This document shows positions 1-12,991 of a DNA stretch of 64,000 bases, piece after piece. This DNA is from Lotus japonicus. Lineage: Eukaryota > Streptophyta > Magnoliopsida > Fabales > Fabaceae. Where the stretch lies: contig NC_080043.1 of NCBI RefSeq assembly GCF_012489685.1, positions 1,614,501-1,678,500 on the forward strand. Direction: 5' to 3'. Below the pieces are notes generated by a model that was not told where the DNA came from, searched no databases, and worked only from the letters and a program-made list of their open reading frames with translations. Within the stretch, counting starts at the first letter, position 1. Every line of letters starts with the position of its first letter. The translations under genes and the position numbers were made by a program.

Positions 1-556
1 CAGGAATGAGGTTATACATGGCACTAGGATATGTCGCACCTGCCCAAGTCACTGCTTCCACAAACAAATTCTCTTGTATGGTTGCCCTGATGTTGCAATG
101 ACACAATGTCAAAAGGATTTCATTTATATGCACCGATAGTGTAGAAAATATTACTCACGCGTCTAATCAAACCTCTTTATTTTCTAGTTTCTATTTTAAA
201 TGTTTTTAAATTCAATGTTAATTATGACATAATAAATTGATTAATTCTACTCTGATGATTGTGTAAAACATTTTTATACTGCTACATAGTAATCAAACTC
301 ATCTTTTCCATTTTAATCATTGTGATAGTTAGAGTGAATTACACTCCACTACCTTTAAGGTTGCTCATATGACACTAAACTTCATTATACTCATGACATT
401 AGCAGAATGAAGTTTAGTGTCATATGAGCAAAATTTGAAGGTAGCTAGTGAAATGTAATTTGCTCTGGTTATTATATAGACAAATCTATAGTGATTCATG
501 TTAAAAAGCATGTTCACTTGTGAACAATGTTTATCCTCATTACAAAAGAAAATATA

Positions 557-603
<47 letters not shown>

Positions 604-1081
604 TTTTATGTGTTAAAACTAATTTGTAAGGAAGTCATTTTAATTTGTGAACTAGGTTTTCCTTGGTCCATGGTTAAAAAAGCTGTGTGAAACACACCGG
701 CTCAACTTACCCAAATAATCCACAAAGAAATGCTTGAAAGAGCACTTTCATTGTGATCTTTGGCTTGCTCTTCCTGCAACATATTTAGAAACATCATTTG
801 GAAGGAAGAAGTTTTCTTTCAAAACAAATAAATATATGTTATATATGATACTGTTAAAGTAGTTACTACAGTTAAAAATGTTACCTTTCAGCAAAGTAGG
901 CAAGAGGAATCATGAAAGCTGATGAAAAGAGGTAACGATAGGCCAAGAGAACACTCATACTCATCCCATTATTTGCAACCAATTTGTACAAGATGCTAAC
1001 CCCAGCATACAAAAATCGAACCAACACCATCAGAAACGCAGGCTTAAAGCCTTCTATGATATTGTTGCTAATGCATGTCAT
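1..1081 (-). CDS. WAT1-related (nodulin MtN21/EamA) transporter, 5' part only, copy A
   Basis: This is the beginning of a plant drug/metabolite-exporter family membrane protein; the rest lies beyond the left edge. Exon 1 is 885-1081 and starts MTCISNNIIEG. Exon 2 is 711-773 (63 nt). Exon 3 runs from 86 to beyond position 1. Each junction has GT/AG on the minus strand. Exon 1 encodes the first EamA repeat start with two hydrophobic helices, and the exon 3 stretch AMYNLIP is a family hallmark. Exon sizes and phases match copy B (5230-8408), which lies downstream in the same orientation, so the two are a tandem duplication. Intron 1 is small; intron 2 (87-710) holds an AT microsatellite and a fold-back element. 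WAT1 proteins sit in the tonoplast or plasma membrane, and Arabidopsis WAT1 exports auxin; the substrate of this one cannot be read from sequence. Confidence 0.88.
336..463. repeat. Fold-back miniature element in WAT1-A intron 2
   Basis: Two arms of about 50 bp form an inverted repeat around a loop near 388-406. The left arm reads ...TGCTCATATGACACTAAAC and its reverse complement recurs at about 407-430. The outer ends (ATTACA...CACT) also pair, imperfectly. I could not define a target-site duplication, so the transposon superfamily is open. Confidence 0.6.
558..601. repeat. (AT)n microsatellite
   Basis: An uninterrupted AT dinucleotide run of about 44 bp lies in intron 2 of WAT1 copy A. It is likely to vary in length between accessions. 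Confidence 0.95.
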
Positions 1082-1708
1082 GTTGATGAATGAACAATAT
1101 TAGCTAGCTATATATAGGATCTGATTATATTTTCCAAATTAATTCTACTTTGCTAGTGTTAGAGATCAATATTCATGTTCTACAATTTTTTTGGTGCTGA
1201 AACCTCTATATATATGTTGGTGCTCATGAAATGAGTCTGGATTCAATTATGTATGATCAAGTGGGGAATTTTGTTTTCTTTTCATCATTTTAAAATGCCT
1301 TTTCTTCGTCTGGTCGTTAGCGAAGGCAAGAAGACAACGTTCTCTTGAAACTACAAGGGGTAGAGTATTTGTTCAAGGTTATATATGTTGGAGAAAGGAG
1401 AAAGAGATATTAGATGATGGGCTGTCACAAGTCAGTCAGCCAATGCCCCTTGAAGAAATTTCTGGTCCAAATCCTAATGTTAACACAACTATATAATCTA
1501 ACTTATGCATTCGAAGTCCAACACTATGGATCCTTTATAAAATATTGCCAAATATATTAGAACAAAAATAGGTGAACATGAGTAGAAACAGAGAAAAAAC
1601 AATTTGTTCGCACAAATCTATATCTTCACAGCCTTTTGTACATATATCTTTCATATAAGAGTCAATTTGAAGGTTAGGATAGACTAAGACAGAATAAAAC
1701 GAAAGAGT
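1082..1708. other. 5' flank of WAT1 copy A
   Basis: No gene is seen. The first 240 bp or so are clearly similar to the flank upstream of copy B (8409-8610), including TGTTGATGAATGAACAATAT next to the start codon. The duplication therefore carried the promoter with it. The remainder is unremarkable AT-rich DNA. Confidence 0.6.
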
Positions 1709-1716
1709 TGTATAAG

Positions 1717-2240
1717 TAGAGGTGTTCACGGTTCGGTTTAGACTGATTTTAAACAAAAAATAACCGAACTAATCAAACTTAGTCGGTTTGGTTTTCTGCA
1801 AAAATTAAAAATCTAAAAACAGTACCAAATCAAACCAACGATGAACAGTTTGATTCTATTTGGTTCATTGAACTTGGGATTTTTTTTTTTGAAATTTCAG
1901 TCATTTTTTTACACAATCAATTCACACAAACCCAAAACTCAAACCACAGAAATACAGTATAAGTCAATAACATTCACTTGAATACTGAAAACAGATTCAT
2001 AAGGACCATAACAAAACCATAATTGGTGACTATGCCCTTTTAATAAATAATTACATTTTTTTCTTCAGTTCCTCAATTTTCAAATCTATAATTTATAAAC
2101 TGCACCAATCATCCTCGGTTTTGGATTGGTTTGATATGGTTCAATTTGAATCCGAACAGTGAAAAGCTCCAAACAAACTTAATAGGTTTGGTTTGATTTT
2201 TCGGTTTCATCAGGCTGAACCAATCTAATGAACACCTCAG
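1717..2240. mobile_element. Non-autonomous hAT-type element (524 bp)
   Basis: The ends are TAGAGGTGTTCA on the left and, read inward from the right, CTGAGGTGTTCA. Both resemble hAT termini. Perfect 8-bp direct repeats TGTATAAG flank the element at 1709-1716 and 2241-2248, the target-duplication length expected of hAT transposases. The interior is AT-rich, contains several GGTTTGGTTT-like subterminal motifs, and has no transposase reading frame, so it must be mobilised in trans. Confidence 0.8.
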
Positions 2241-2483
2241 TGTATAAGAGCAGGATAAGATATAACTATGATAGACTCTAATCCTATTTACGTATTTGGG
2301 TGGACCGGACAATGATAGAGTATGATAATGAAAAATGAATGAATAATATTTTTCTAAATTGAATATTTTTTAAAAGTAATTAATCTATTAGTTATATTCA
2401 TGTTCTATAAATTATTCTATGTTTTAAAAGTAACTAAAATCCAAATTATTTTATATTAATTACTCTATTTGAATTAAGTCTCA

Positions 2484-2650
2484 AAATGTTAGCTCAAGTG
2501 GTAAAAGTTAGGGGACATAATGGTTTGGGAGTGTGAAGGGTCTGGGGTTCCCTGAGGAGGACTAATTTAGGAATCACTTGGTTTCTAAGGGCTACACCCA
2601 AACTGAGGGTGTAGGGTGGCATGATCAATTGTCTTTGTTGCTTCTTTCAA
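2484..2650 (+). mobile_element. Possible tRNA-derived SINE
   Basis: The stretch TTAGCTCAAGTGGT at about 2490 resembles a Pol III A box, and GGGGTTCC at about 2545 sits at the right distance for a B box. This is the head arrangement of plant tRNA-type SINEs. It does not fold into a complete tRNA. I could not define a clear 3' tail or flanking duplication, so the limits are approximate. Confidence 0.45.
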
Positions 2651-2899
2651 TTTACTATCAAAACAAACTGCAATTGATCATTCTATCTTCATCAAATATC
2701 AAGCATCTTTCTTTACTTTTCTTAGGCTTGGATATCACTTTTGCTGCTTTGTAATTAAACCGGTTTCTTCTCCTAGTTTATTTTCTGAAAAGTTACTTTT
2801 TACCAATAAGAAAACTATCTAAAAGAGAAAAAAGAAAAAAAAATAGTTTGGAAGTAAAAATAAGTAGTTTTATAGCTCACTGACTTTCTTGACAAACTC

Positions 2900-4850
2900 T
2901 TTTTTTTTTGGTACAGCGACTAAAAGAAACAAAAACTAAGGCCTCACAAAGGAGACACCCGCTGCATCCGCAAGGAGAAGCAAACCCAAGGCTGCCACTG
3001 GCTGCTCAACCATCACCAAGGCTTCATTCTGACTCGCGCCATGCTTAGCTAGAAAATCTGCGCACGCATTCCCTTCACGCAAAGTATGACGAAGCTTCAC
3101 CATCCAAGTCCTAGATATGAGATCCTTAATATCCCAAATCAAAGACGCATATAGATGTCTGGAAGGAGGCACAAACAAAATAAGGTTCACAGCATCAAAA
3201 GAGTCAGATTGACACTCAACAACTCGATAACCTCGCTCCCACGCAAGAGTTAAGCCCTGATGGATTTCCGGTAATTCAAGATGAAGAATACACGCATCAT
3301 CTCGATAGCCAAAGAAACCACCCATCCACTGCCCCTCAGTGCTGCGGAAACAACCACCTAATCCACCACGACTAGGCACATCCCGGACGCTGCCATCCAC
3401 ATTAAGAACGACACTACCCGGAAGCGTTGGCAACCACTGAACCAATCTAGGCGATCCCTGGTGACCTGTCTCCAGACCTGTAAACGCGCTTACCAACTCC
3501 TGGCCAAGCTAGAGATGTTCGAATCAAGGACCCGACAAGGAAGCCACTGATTTTCCATACACCAGGTGTTGCGTCTCCTCCAAATCCACCAAAGAGTAGC
3601 CACCGCCGTAGGATCCGAGTTATGCAACAAGCTACGAAGCCACACCTTGGAATCCATAACCGAGAACACGTTCCCCACCGTATCAAAGTCCAAACGCCTC
3701 CAAACGTCCTGAACCCGAGAGCAGTCTCTAAGACAGTGCAGCACTGTCTCATCCCCGGTATTACACAGCCGACACACCGCATCAGGCGACATTCCCCGCC
3801 GGAATCTGCACTCATTCGTAGGTAAAGCATTATGACACGCTAACCAGATGACGATAATACACTTAAGCGGAGTTTTGAGACGCCAAATCAAACCCCAACT
3901 CGACCTTGAATCCAAGGAGCCATGCCCTAGAATACCTCTGCTCTCTAGAAGCCAGTTATAGCCCGAGCTGGTAGAGTAATTCCCCGAGATGTGGCCCTTC
4001 CACCGCACCCCATCACACACACGCGCGTTGAGCCTAGCCGGAAACTGACGAATTAAGCTCCCTATGTGACCCGGAACCTGAGTCCACAGCCACTCAAGCC
4101 TCCAAACCCCATTATCCCAGATATCCCTGATTCGAAGCTCGATATCATGAATATCCACAAACGGGACTAATTGACACAGCGGAACAGGGGGAACACCAGG
4201 GACGTTACCAAAGCGATGACTGGCCATCCCCAACTTGGAACTCAAAACCCGAATGGAATATGTCACGCGTCTTCAAGAAAGCACGCCACACCGAGGACCC
4301 TGGTTTTGCCTCAGAAGATAAGAAACACCCTCCTGGAAAATACTTTGCTTTCATCAGACTCACCCACGGTTTCTCACAATCAGACACCAACTGCCACACC
4401 TGCTTCCCCAAGAGCGCAACGTTGTGATCCTTCGCCTTCCTGAGACCAAGACCCCCACACTTCTTTGGCTGAGCAATTCGATCCCAACCCACCAAGTTTA
4501 TCCCACGATCATGCCTGTCCTTCCACACAAAATTCTTCACCACAGCATCCAATCTATCACAAATACCTTGCGGCACCCACACTTGGCTCATGCAATAGGC
4601 CGGCATAGCGGACACTACCGATTGCGCAAGGGTTAAGCGCCCCGCTCTATTCAGAAGCTTACTCTTCCAGCTAGCAAGTCTGCCATTTATCCTATCAAAA
4701 TATATACTCAAAGTCCCTAGCGGTAACCCGATGTTGGAAGATGGGGAAGCCAAGGTACCGACCAATATCCGACGTAAACTGGATACCGGCAATGGCAGCT
4801 ATACGGTTCTTCTTCTGCAAGCTCATGCTCATTCCTGACAACTCTGTTAC
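2900..4850 (-). mobile_element. 5'-truncated, broken LINE (non-LTR retrotransposon)
   Basis: Read on the minus strand, this is the 3' half of a plant L1-type ORF2. First comes the end of the reverse transcriptase (4205-4792, with LNRAGRLTLAQSVVSAMP and YCMSQVWVP). Next is the zinc-binding RVT domain (3490-4266, C-x2-C...H-x4-C in CRLCNTGDETVLHCLRDC). Last is an RNase H-like domain (2936-3496, starting LNVDGSV, with ECQSD and ADFLAKHG). The three parts lie in different frames, so at least two frameshifts have broken it. A 10-bp A tract (minus strand) at 2901-2910 marks the 3' end. The 5' part of ORF2 and ORF1 are absent. It is not functional. Confidence 0.85.
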
Positions 4851-5229
4851 ATAGAATTAAAACTAAAATAAATATTTTCAGAATAATTATTTCTCTATTT
4901 AAACGGTAGAGAAGTTGTGCAAAGAGAAAAGAGGTAGAAGAAGACCAGAGAAGAGAAAGCAGAACTATATTAGGGTGACATTGTGATAACTTGTGTTACA
5001 ATAAAAAATAATGAAACAAATATAAATAGTAAATAAGCAGCTAGTAAAAGGCTATACTAGGCATAAGACGTAAAAAATAAAAATAAGGATATACTATCCA
5101 ACACTCCACACATATGCTATGTAACATTATCCATAACTTGATTGATCTTTGATCAAATGTCTTCTATAGTGAGTTTAAGTTGTTTCCTTTGGTTTCTTTT
5201 CTGCAATTCTTTTTAATGACGATTTTCCA

Positions 5230-8200
5230 TCAAGAATCACCACACTTGATGTCATTGCCATCATCAACACTTTTATCATCAGCACTTTTACCATTTATTT
5301 GCTTTGTGGTAACTATCTCCAATGGTTCAACTTCTTCAAGTGGGTCATTTTTATGCTTTTGCTCAACATTGCTCTTTAACTCTTTACCTTTACCCCACAA
5401 GACAATGTATAGCCCGAGTACAATCAGTAGTGCTCCTATCACGCTGTAATTTAGAAAACAACAAAAAATACTAGTTAATGACAAAAAAAAACATAACTAA
5501 TTAATGAATGATATTGGTTAATGCATGTACCTTCCCAAATAGAGTTTTTCATCTAAAAATAGAGACCCTGCAATGGCCACTATAACGAGGAATAGAGGGT
5601 TGAAAGAGGATGCATAAAGTGGGCCTTTTAAGCGCAAAACCCACGCCGTCAGAACCCAAGGTATTCCAGAAGCTACAACACCCTAATACAAAACAATGAA
5701 TTTGTGTTTGAAAATTACATGTACAAGTAAATTCAAAAATGGGAGTTAAATGTGGGTGGTATTGAGAGATAAATATGAGTAATTTTATAATTGATGTAGT
5801 CCAACAGAAAACTAAAAAGAAAAGACATTGATAATTTTTCATTAATTATATTTTCATCCCATAACATATCTGTTGAAGCTAACATGTCAAAATCTGTAGG
5901 TCTGTTTCACGTTAATCTTAACTTGACAAATTCTTACTCCATTAGTGCATTGGGGTTTTGGGGTTTGTAAAATCATGTTGACGTTAACTCTAACGCTAAA
6001 CCAAACATGCACTAATGAATGTGATCAGAATACAATGTGGTCATATGCAAATTTAGGTTATGGGCTTAATTTAACGAACTTCACACATTTAGTTAAAAGG
6101 TAGAGTTTGTACTATTAGAATATAGTAGATCTAATTTTGGATCTCAAAAGTTACCGTATAGGTGGGGATTATTTTCCTATATAAGAGATATCGTGTCATG
6201 TCTCTAATCAATGTTAACTTCTCAACACATTCTCTCACACCCCAAACTGATAATTTAGAGCATGCAATATGCAGAAATAAAGATTTGCGGGTGACCCATA
6301 TACGAGTGATTAGACTTTGATATCATATTAGAGTTTGAGATATCTTCCTTTAAAATTATCCTTCCTGTATAGCATAGCTATATTCAGTATATTGGCAGTG
6401 AAAAGTTCGATATACTAAAATCAGAAAAGTAAATCTTTGACAATTAGATTTAAATATGAATGACAAAAATAAAAATATAAAGCATTAATGATACCACATA
6501 AACTGCAGTGAAAAGTTTGATATTCCAGCCAAGCTTCCATCGACTCCAATTATCTCTTTCCATGCACACAGCAAATATAGTTGATTGAATGCATGCCATC
6601 ACTGACATCAAAGCTGCACTTGTATAATGCCAAGGAAACTTGGCACTCATCCTAGCCTACCACACACAAAATAGCATTAATAGACATATATAATTAGTGT
6701 TATAAACTCATACATATATGTGATTGCAACTTGCAAGTCCAGATAGAAATATAATATAAGAGTCATATGTGTTAGCCTAATAAGTTATATCTATATTGCT
6801 ATTTATAATGAGTATAACTGTACATTATTCTCTTTATAATTCAGACATTTTATTGCATGAGAGGAAGTGAGGGTCATGACCTGAATTATCAACCATATAG
6901 AGTACGATAGACAAGTTCCAAAAGCAAGAGAAGTGCCAAAAATATGAGAGGTAGCCGCATTTTTGGGCTTATTTTTCATTAGGTTCACAATGGTTGGCCA
7001 GAGGTGAATCTCAATGCTCCTGTAGAAGGTGAGTATCATGGCTCCACTAACTCCCACCAAAGGGCCAAGCACCTTGGCCTTCCCGGTTTTTGTTTTAATG
7101 TTCAACCTTTCCAACCTGAGAAAATCATAAGTAGAAAAAAGATTAATTAACAGCTCAACACAATATAATTAATATCAGTGAACCATAGCATGAGACAACA
7201 ATTAAGGGTGAAATTGGGGTTTAATATGATAATTTGGCCTGATTAATCAAAAGTAAAAGAGTTTCATAAGGTTTGACATAAAGTGAATAGTCATTTTAGC
7301 TCTTAAAAAAATACGGGTCGATCAACTTAGTCTCTCAAAGATGAAAATAACTAATTGTGACTGAATGATAAAACGTGACAAGTCATTGAGTGATGAAAAT
7401 TGTGATCCATTTATAAGGAAAAAGTTGAAATTTGATTTAACCTTTTATAGTTTCAGTTAAAAAAAAAAGATTTAACCTTTCATGGATCAAGTATTTTGCT
7501 TACTTCCTTAGTAGAGGATGAAAGTGACCGATTGAATATCTTTCTGGGACTAAAATGACTAGGAACTTGAAATAAAGAGGATAAAGGGCCTACCCAAAAC
7601 AGACGGCTAAGATATAGGTAACAGCAGGAATGAGATTATACATGGCTGTAGCATATGTCGCACCTGCCAAAGCCACACCTTCCACAAACAAATTTTGTTG
7701 TATTGTCGCCCTAATGTTGCAATTACATAATGTCAAAATTTGACTATATAAGTATATGGTATGATATTTTTTATTTTTAGGGACACATTCATCATACATA
7801 TAATGGTTCTTTAATTTTGTTTTCTTCCATTTTTTCAGTACAAGATGAAAAAGAAAAGAAAAAGGAACAAATGAAAAACCAAACCAAGTTCCGAGCAAAA
7901 CTAGTCTCTATCTCATCCTCAAAGAGAAGAGACTTAAGTTTAGGAGGGGGTGTAATTTCTTATTTAGTGTTCTTTTTTACTAAACAAGCTCTTGTAAGCC
8001 TTGTATCCAACGGGCACAAAGCCTTGTAAAATATTGGCTCAACTTACCCAAATAAACCACAAAGAAATGCTTGAAAGAGTACTTTCATAGTGATCTTTGG
8101 CTTCCTCTCCCTGCAACATATTTAGAAAATCATTTGGAAGGAAGAAGTTTTCCTTCAAAATTAAACAAAGAAATATCTTAAATAGATAATGCAGTAAATT

Positions 8201-8408
8201 AAAGATGGCACCTTTCAACAAAGTAGGCAAGAGGAACCATGAAAGCTGATGAAAAGAAGTAACGGTAGGCCATTAGAACAGTCAAACTCATCCCAGTACT
8301 TGCAACCAACTTGAACAGGATGCTAACCCCAGCAAAAATAAATTGAATCAACACCATCAGAAACACAGGCTTCAAGCCTTCTATGATATTGTTGCTAATG
8401 CATGTCAT
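5230..8408 (-). CDS. WAT1-related (nodulin MtN21/EamA) transporter, copy B
   Basis: A complete gene of seven exons (8212-8408, 8048-8110, 7594-7710, 6881-7115, 6495-6656, 5531-5682, 5230-5443) gives 1140 nt, 379 aa. All introns are GT-AG. The protein has about ten hydrophobic helices in two EamA repeats. Family landmarks are AMYNLIPAVT in the first repeat, KVLGPLVGVSGAM, and ASSFNPL with the conserved end helix of the second. It finishes in a hydrophilic acidic tail (about 50 residues, DDKSVDDGND). It is very similar to copy A upstream in exon 1. The family moves small metabolites or auxin across vacuolar or plasma membranes; the substrate here is unknown. Intron 3 (7116-7593) carries an inverted-repeat insertion. 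Confidence 0.92.
7289..7560. repeat. Inverted-repeat insertion in WAT1-B intron
   Basis: The stretch begins AGTCATTTTAG and ends CTAAAATGACT, exact inverted copies. Similarity continues inward with mismatches (TTAGTCTCTCAAAGATGAAA against TTTCATCCTCT...). It has the size and structure of a miniature transposon. The target duplication is not clear. Confidence 0.5.
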
Positions 8409-9330
8409 GTTGATGAATGAACAATATTAGCTTGCTATAGGATTTAATTATATTTTCCTAATTGATCTTAATTTGCTAGGGTGAGAGATGAGTGTTCATG
8501 TTCTACAAAATTATATATTGGTGTTCATAAAATGATTCTTGATTGAAATATGTATGTTCAAGTGTGAAATTTTGACTTCTTTTCACCATTTCAAAATGTC
8601 TTGGCTCTTGGATTCAATTATCAGTATTCCAATTCGAGGTTTGCATATTAAATCGGTGCTTTCTTGGCTCATTCTGATCTCAAAAGTTACAACTTAATTA
8701 CAACTGTAAAATGCCAAATCACCCTGGTGCTAGATGCTACAAATGATACTTTAAATATTACTTTAAATGCAAAAACACTGTATTTATTTAGGTTAATGGA
8801 AAACACATTCATTTCAATCTTTAAGAAAAGTTCCAGTTCACTTATTTTTACACCAAAGTGAGTGCTAACGCCTGTTACCACTTGAGTCGACGGGTATCCA
8901 AACATACCCTAAGTGGGATTGTGCCCAAAAATAACCATTGTAAATTTGTAATTAGGCAATGGTTTTTTTTTTAGTACTGGATCCACTGAGCTCAAACGTG
9001 CTCAACGCTTGATTGAACTTAGATTGTGCACTAGACTTTTTGTCTGTTGTGCGAACCATTTGTATTGAACTGGGCTTTTGGCCCAATTTTAATGAAATCA
9101 TGCTACTGCAACCGGAAACAAAGTTTTGAGTGAAATACTCATTTATCTTGGACAGTGCCAAACAGAATAACCACCGATACTCTTTCACTTTCATTGACTA
9201 TGTTCAGTGTTGTTCAATTTATAGTAGTACTAGACCAAAAAAACACTCAATAGTCAATACATGATACTCAAGCAAAGGGCTTATGTAATGTGAATCCAAT
9301 TAAAGAATAAGAGCACCAAGCAGCTCTCAC
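8409..9330. other. Spacer between WAT1-B start and glycosyltransferase 3' end
   Basis: The part next to 8409 is the duplicated WAT1 promoter. The part nearest 9331 should be the 3' UTR of the glycosyltransferase gene. No reading frame with recognisable similarity and no clear repeat is present. Confidence 0.5.
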
Positions 9331-12300
9331 TTATTTGCTTCTCATGCATCTGACAATGACCTCTACAAATTTCTTATACATGTGTTGTTTCAAGTACATC
9401 TTCTGCACTTTCTTACTTCCTTCTGTTCCCATTTGCTTCCTTACCAACTGGTTTTTAAGTAAAAACCGGAGATTCCGCGCAAGGACATCACTCCCTGGAT
9501 GTCCAACAGGATGTAGAAGGCCTGTAACATTGTGCTCAACAATCTCCTGAGTTCCCCCAGCATCCGTTCCAAGAACCTACTCCATAAAAAAAGATTAGAT
9601 GAATCGCAACAGTAATTATTCATTTGTACCAGGATTGCGATCTTGTCATGTGGTAACCTTACATAACAGTGTCATGTTGATATTCAAAAGGATCAAGGAT
9701 GAAACTGATAAAAAGTCATTAATGAGATAAACAAAGGGAAAGCTAGTTGGCAGTCATACCGGAAGACCAAACGCCATTGCTTCTATAGTCACCCTTCCAA
9801 ATGTTTCTCCTAGACCCTGTTCACCAATTTTCTAATTAGCAACAGCTTCACACATTACAAAATACTTATTTCTATAATTAATTTCATGACTCTTTTTTTT
9901 GAAAGTAATTAATTTCATGACTCTAAACATAGGAAAAAACACCTTTCAGAATGTGTATTTTCAGCAAGTCTCTCAAAGATTGTAAAAGATGCAATACTTA
10001 TCTCAATGAAATAATAGAGCCAAGAAAACAGGTGTCACTGCTAATTCAAACAAATTCATTAATTACTCGATAAACTTTACCTATTAGTGATAGTGAGAAT
10101 TGGATAGAATAGATGAAAATTCAAGCAAGTTGATGTAACTATACCCCAGATAGTTTTTTTTTTTTGAAACTCCCCAGACAGTTGAGGATATATTTCATCT
10201 ATCTCAACAATTTACTTAACACAACATCATAAAAATATTTCCAACATGATGAAATACCTTGGTCATTTACAATATCTTTGTTTTGTGCAATATGGATATC
10301 AGGTGTAAACTAGGTCTACAAATAGAGACATACATGCTCTAATAATGAAGGAAATAAATTAATACTAATATGTAAGCATACTTATATCCATACATGTGAA
10401 AGCATGTTATTTTACCTTCTCCTTTTTAAATAATTTAAGTATGACCTACCTGAGAGTTTATGACATAAACATCTGCAGCAGAGTAAAGTGAGGCAACCCG
10501 TGTTGTGGATGGAGTCCACAAAACTGCTTTTGAAGTGTTTGGATGCAGTGCCAAGAAATTCAGAAGGCCTTTAACATAATCCCCCTTGTTACTTTTAGAT
10601 CCAACAGAACCAATGAGAACTTTGAGTGATTGTTGCATTGTTCCTTTGATGTTAGCCAACACTTGTTTCTTTCTGCGAATGTCAAAGTTTACATAATCAG
10701 TACATCAAATAAAAGTTAGATTTTACACAAATATTAAGTATAATACTATATTTATATCTTCATGTTACCTGCTTAAGGAAGTCATTTTTCCACCCTTCAA
10801 TGACGGTAACAATTTTCGAGCACGCCGCCTTCTAGTCACGGTAGCTAGACCTTCCCTTATATTTGTTGATTTTTTCATTTCCTCATCATCTTGCAGCTGT
10901 CCACTTTCTACTACTGAGCTTGCTGACTCAAGAAGTAATAGCTGGCCCTTACCAGGGTTGATGCTACTCAGAGATATCACAAGCATATCATTATCTGTTA
11001 AGCCCATTTCACCTCGGACTGATTCTCGCAACAACTGCCTTTTCTCAATCATTTTCTCTGTACTGAAGGATGGAGTGTTAAGCGTAGAAGGAATGCCAGC
11101 TACGAATGCCAGTTCATCATTAACAGACAATGGAACAATTTCTGGGCTGGCTCTTAGTTTTATGCGTTCTTCCTCACACCATTTTTGCCATTGTTTAGAT
11201 TGTGATTCAGATAGAAAAACCAACATTTTTACTCTGTCCAAGACACCCTTTGAACGATCAAAGTACTCTCGACGATTTTCCATAATCCACCAAGCAACTT
11301 GGCTCGCACCAGCAGGAAAACGTTCAATGTATTGTTCTGTAGACATATAAGAAAATAATTTTTTTTAATTAAGTAATGTAGAAGAGTAGAGTTACAAACT
11401 CACCGACAAATTATAAACCACTGTCAAGGTTTTGAGGTAGAAGTTTCCATGAATTAAATAACACATATACCTCCATCTATAATCAAACTCGTCTGTTCTA
11501 TCAATTTCCGATGGTCTGAATGATTAAAAGGCTAGAAGTTTCTGTCTATATGCAGAGCTATGTATGGTGATCCCCCAGCAGTGTCATTTAATGACACAAT
11601 CAGTTTTTTATATATGACATGCTTTGAAGTAAAAGTCTTATACGAATAGTTCTAGAATCCGTATGAGAATATGGAACTAAAGTCTTTGACATCGATGTCT
11701 ATTCTGAGTACTAGGTACTGCTAAAGAGTATTAAATTTGTTTTAATTTTTCCTTTCTGCTATCCACAATTTTCAACGAGCAACAACTAAAAGCATTTCAT
11801 TTTGATTGTGACTCAAAGTTAAATTCAATGCTGCATAGTTAATTGGTAAAATAAGGGTTTAAAGGATATTTCCGCAGTCTAAGCTACAAAGTAAAGGGTG
11901 GGGAAATGATGTTAATGAAGCACATTTCTTCATTGGTTTAAAAACTATTAACACATAAGGAAATGTAACCAATATATTCTTAATTTCTTACCAATCCATG
12001 ATGCACAAACAGCTGAACCAGCAATCACAAGATCAGCCTTCATTGCAGTTTTGAAGCTGAGATCTGCTTTGTCCTCAAGAACCTTGATTCGCCTTCTAGT
12101 GAGCTCTGACATCAAACCACCCTTCTTGCTAAGCACAACAGCAGAAACAGTGGCTCCACAGCTCAAAAGCTCTGTTGCCAACTCCATCATTGAAAGCGGA
12201 GCTCCAGTCATCGAAAGCTCATGGAATATCAAGATAAATCTTCTGGACCAAACAAGACGCGCAAAGTCCTCCTTCCGGTTACATGTCCCGGACCGCTTCT

Positions 12301-12991
12301 GAGGACTCCATTCCAGAATCCTATCTTCTGATGCCCCAAATGGGCCAACAAGCATTCCATATGTACTATTGGTATCAGGAATTTCTGGCTCCGGCTCCTC
12401 TATATCACTGTTCTTAACTTCCGGTGTTCGTTTCTGCTTACTACCACGAGCTTTACCTTTTGAAGTGCGAACAGATCGTCTGCTCCTCTTCTTTGATTTA
12501 GTTTTACTTTGAGATGGAACATCATTTTCTTTCTTAGCCAAAGCTACATTTATTATTTTACCAACAATACCTGCTTTATTTCTATCTGTCTCATTATTAG
12601 CAGACAAGGAGCTATTATCACTAGCTAGCAAATCGCGGTGGTGACTTGGTTCATCATCTGAGTTGGTGTTTCTCGGCCCCGTTCCAAAACCAGAAAATTC
12701 CTCCTTCTTATCACTATGTGCCCACCTGGACTGAACAAAAAACCCAAGATAAGCCCAGAGGGTGATCAGAAGCAACCACAACAGCACGCGGTTACTCCGA
12801 AACCACAGTGCACCACCACCTACACCACCCCTTCCTTCTATTCTCGGTGTTCTGATTGAATTAAATCGCCGAAATGATGGGGAATTTCGAGGGGTTGACC
12901 TTCCTGATAATGTTGATTTAAAACTGCCACCACCAGACCTTAGTGAAGACTGTTTAGCCAGAAATTCCCCTCTATTGTTGCTTTCCTCCAT
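9331..12991 (-). CDS. Membrane-anchored GT-B (family 4-like) glycosyltransferase
   Basis: Five exons (11992-12991, 10769-11336, 10450-10672, 9760-9816, 9331-9576) give 2094 nt, 697 aa. The N-terminus is basic and Ser/Arg-rich, followed by one hydrophobic segment near residues 68-86 (LLWLLLITLWAYLGFF), giving a type II Golgi-style anchor. A charged stem with a Lys/Arg-rich patch follows, then the GT-B fold. The C-terminal lobe holds the nucleotide-sugar signature E-x7-E (ETFGRVTIE), followed by GLPVLGTDAGGTQEIV. The protein resembles, from memory, Arabidopsis At3g15940/At1g52420, annotated only as UDP-glycosyltransferase superfamily; acceptor and donor are not established here. Exon 4 is only 57 nt. 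The start codon is the first in the reading frame and matches the conserved MEE.NNRGEF opening. Confidence 0.92.
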
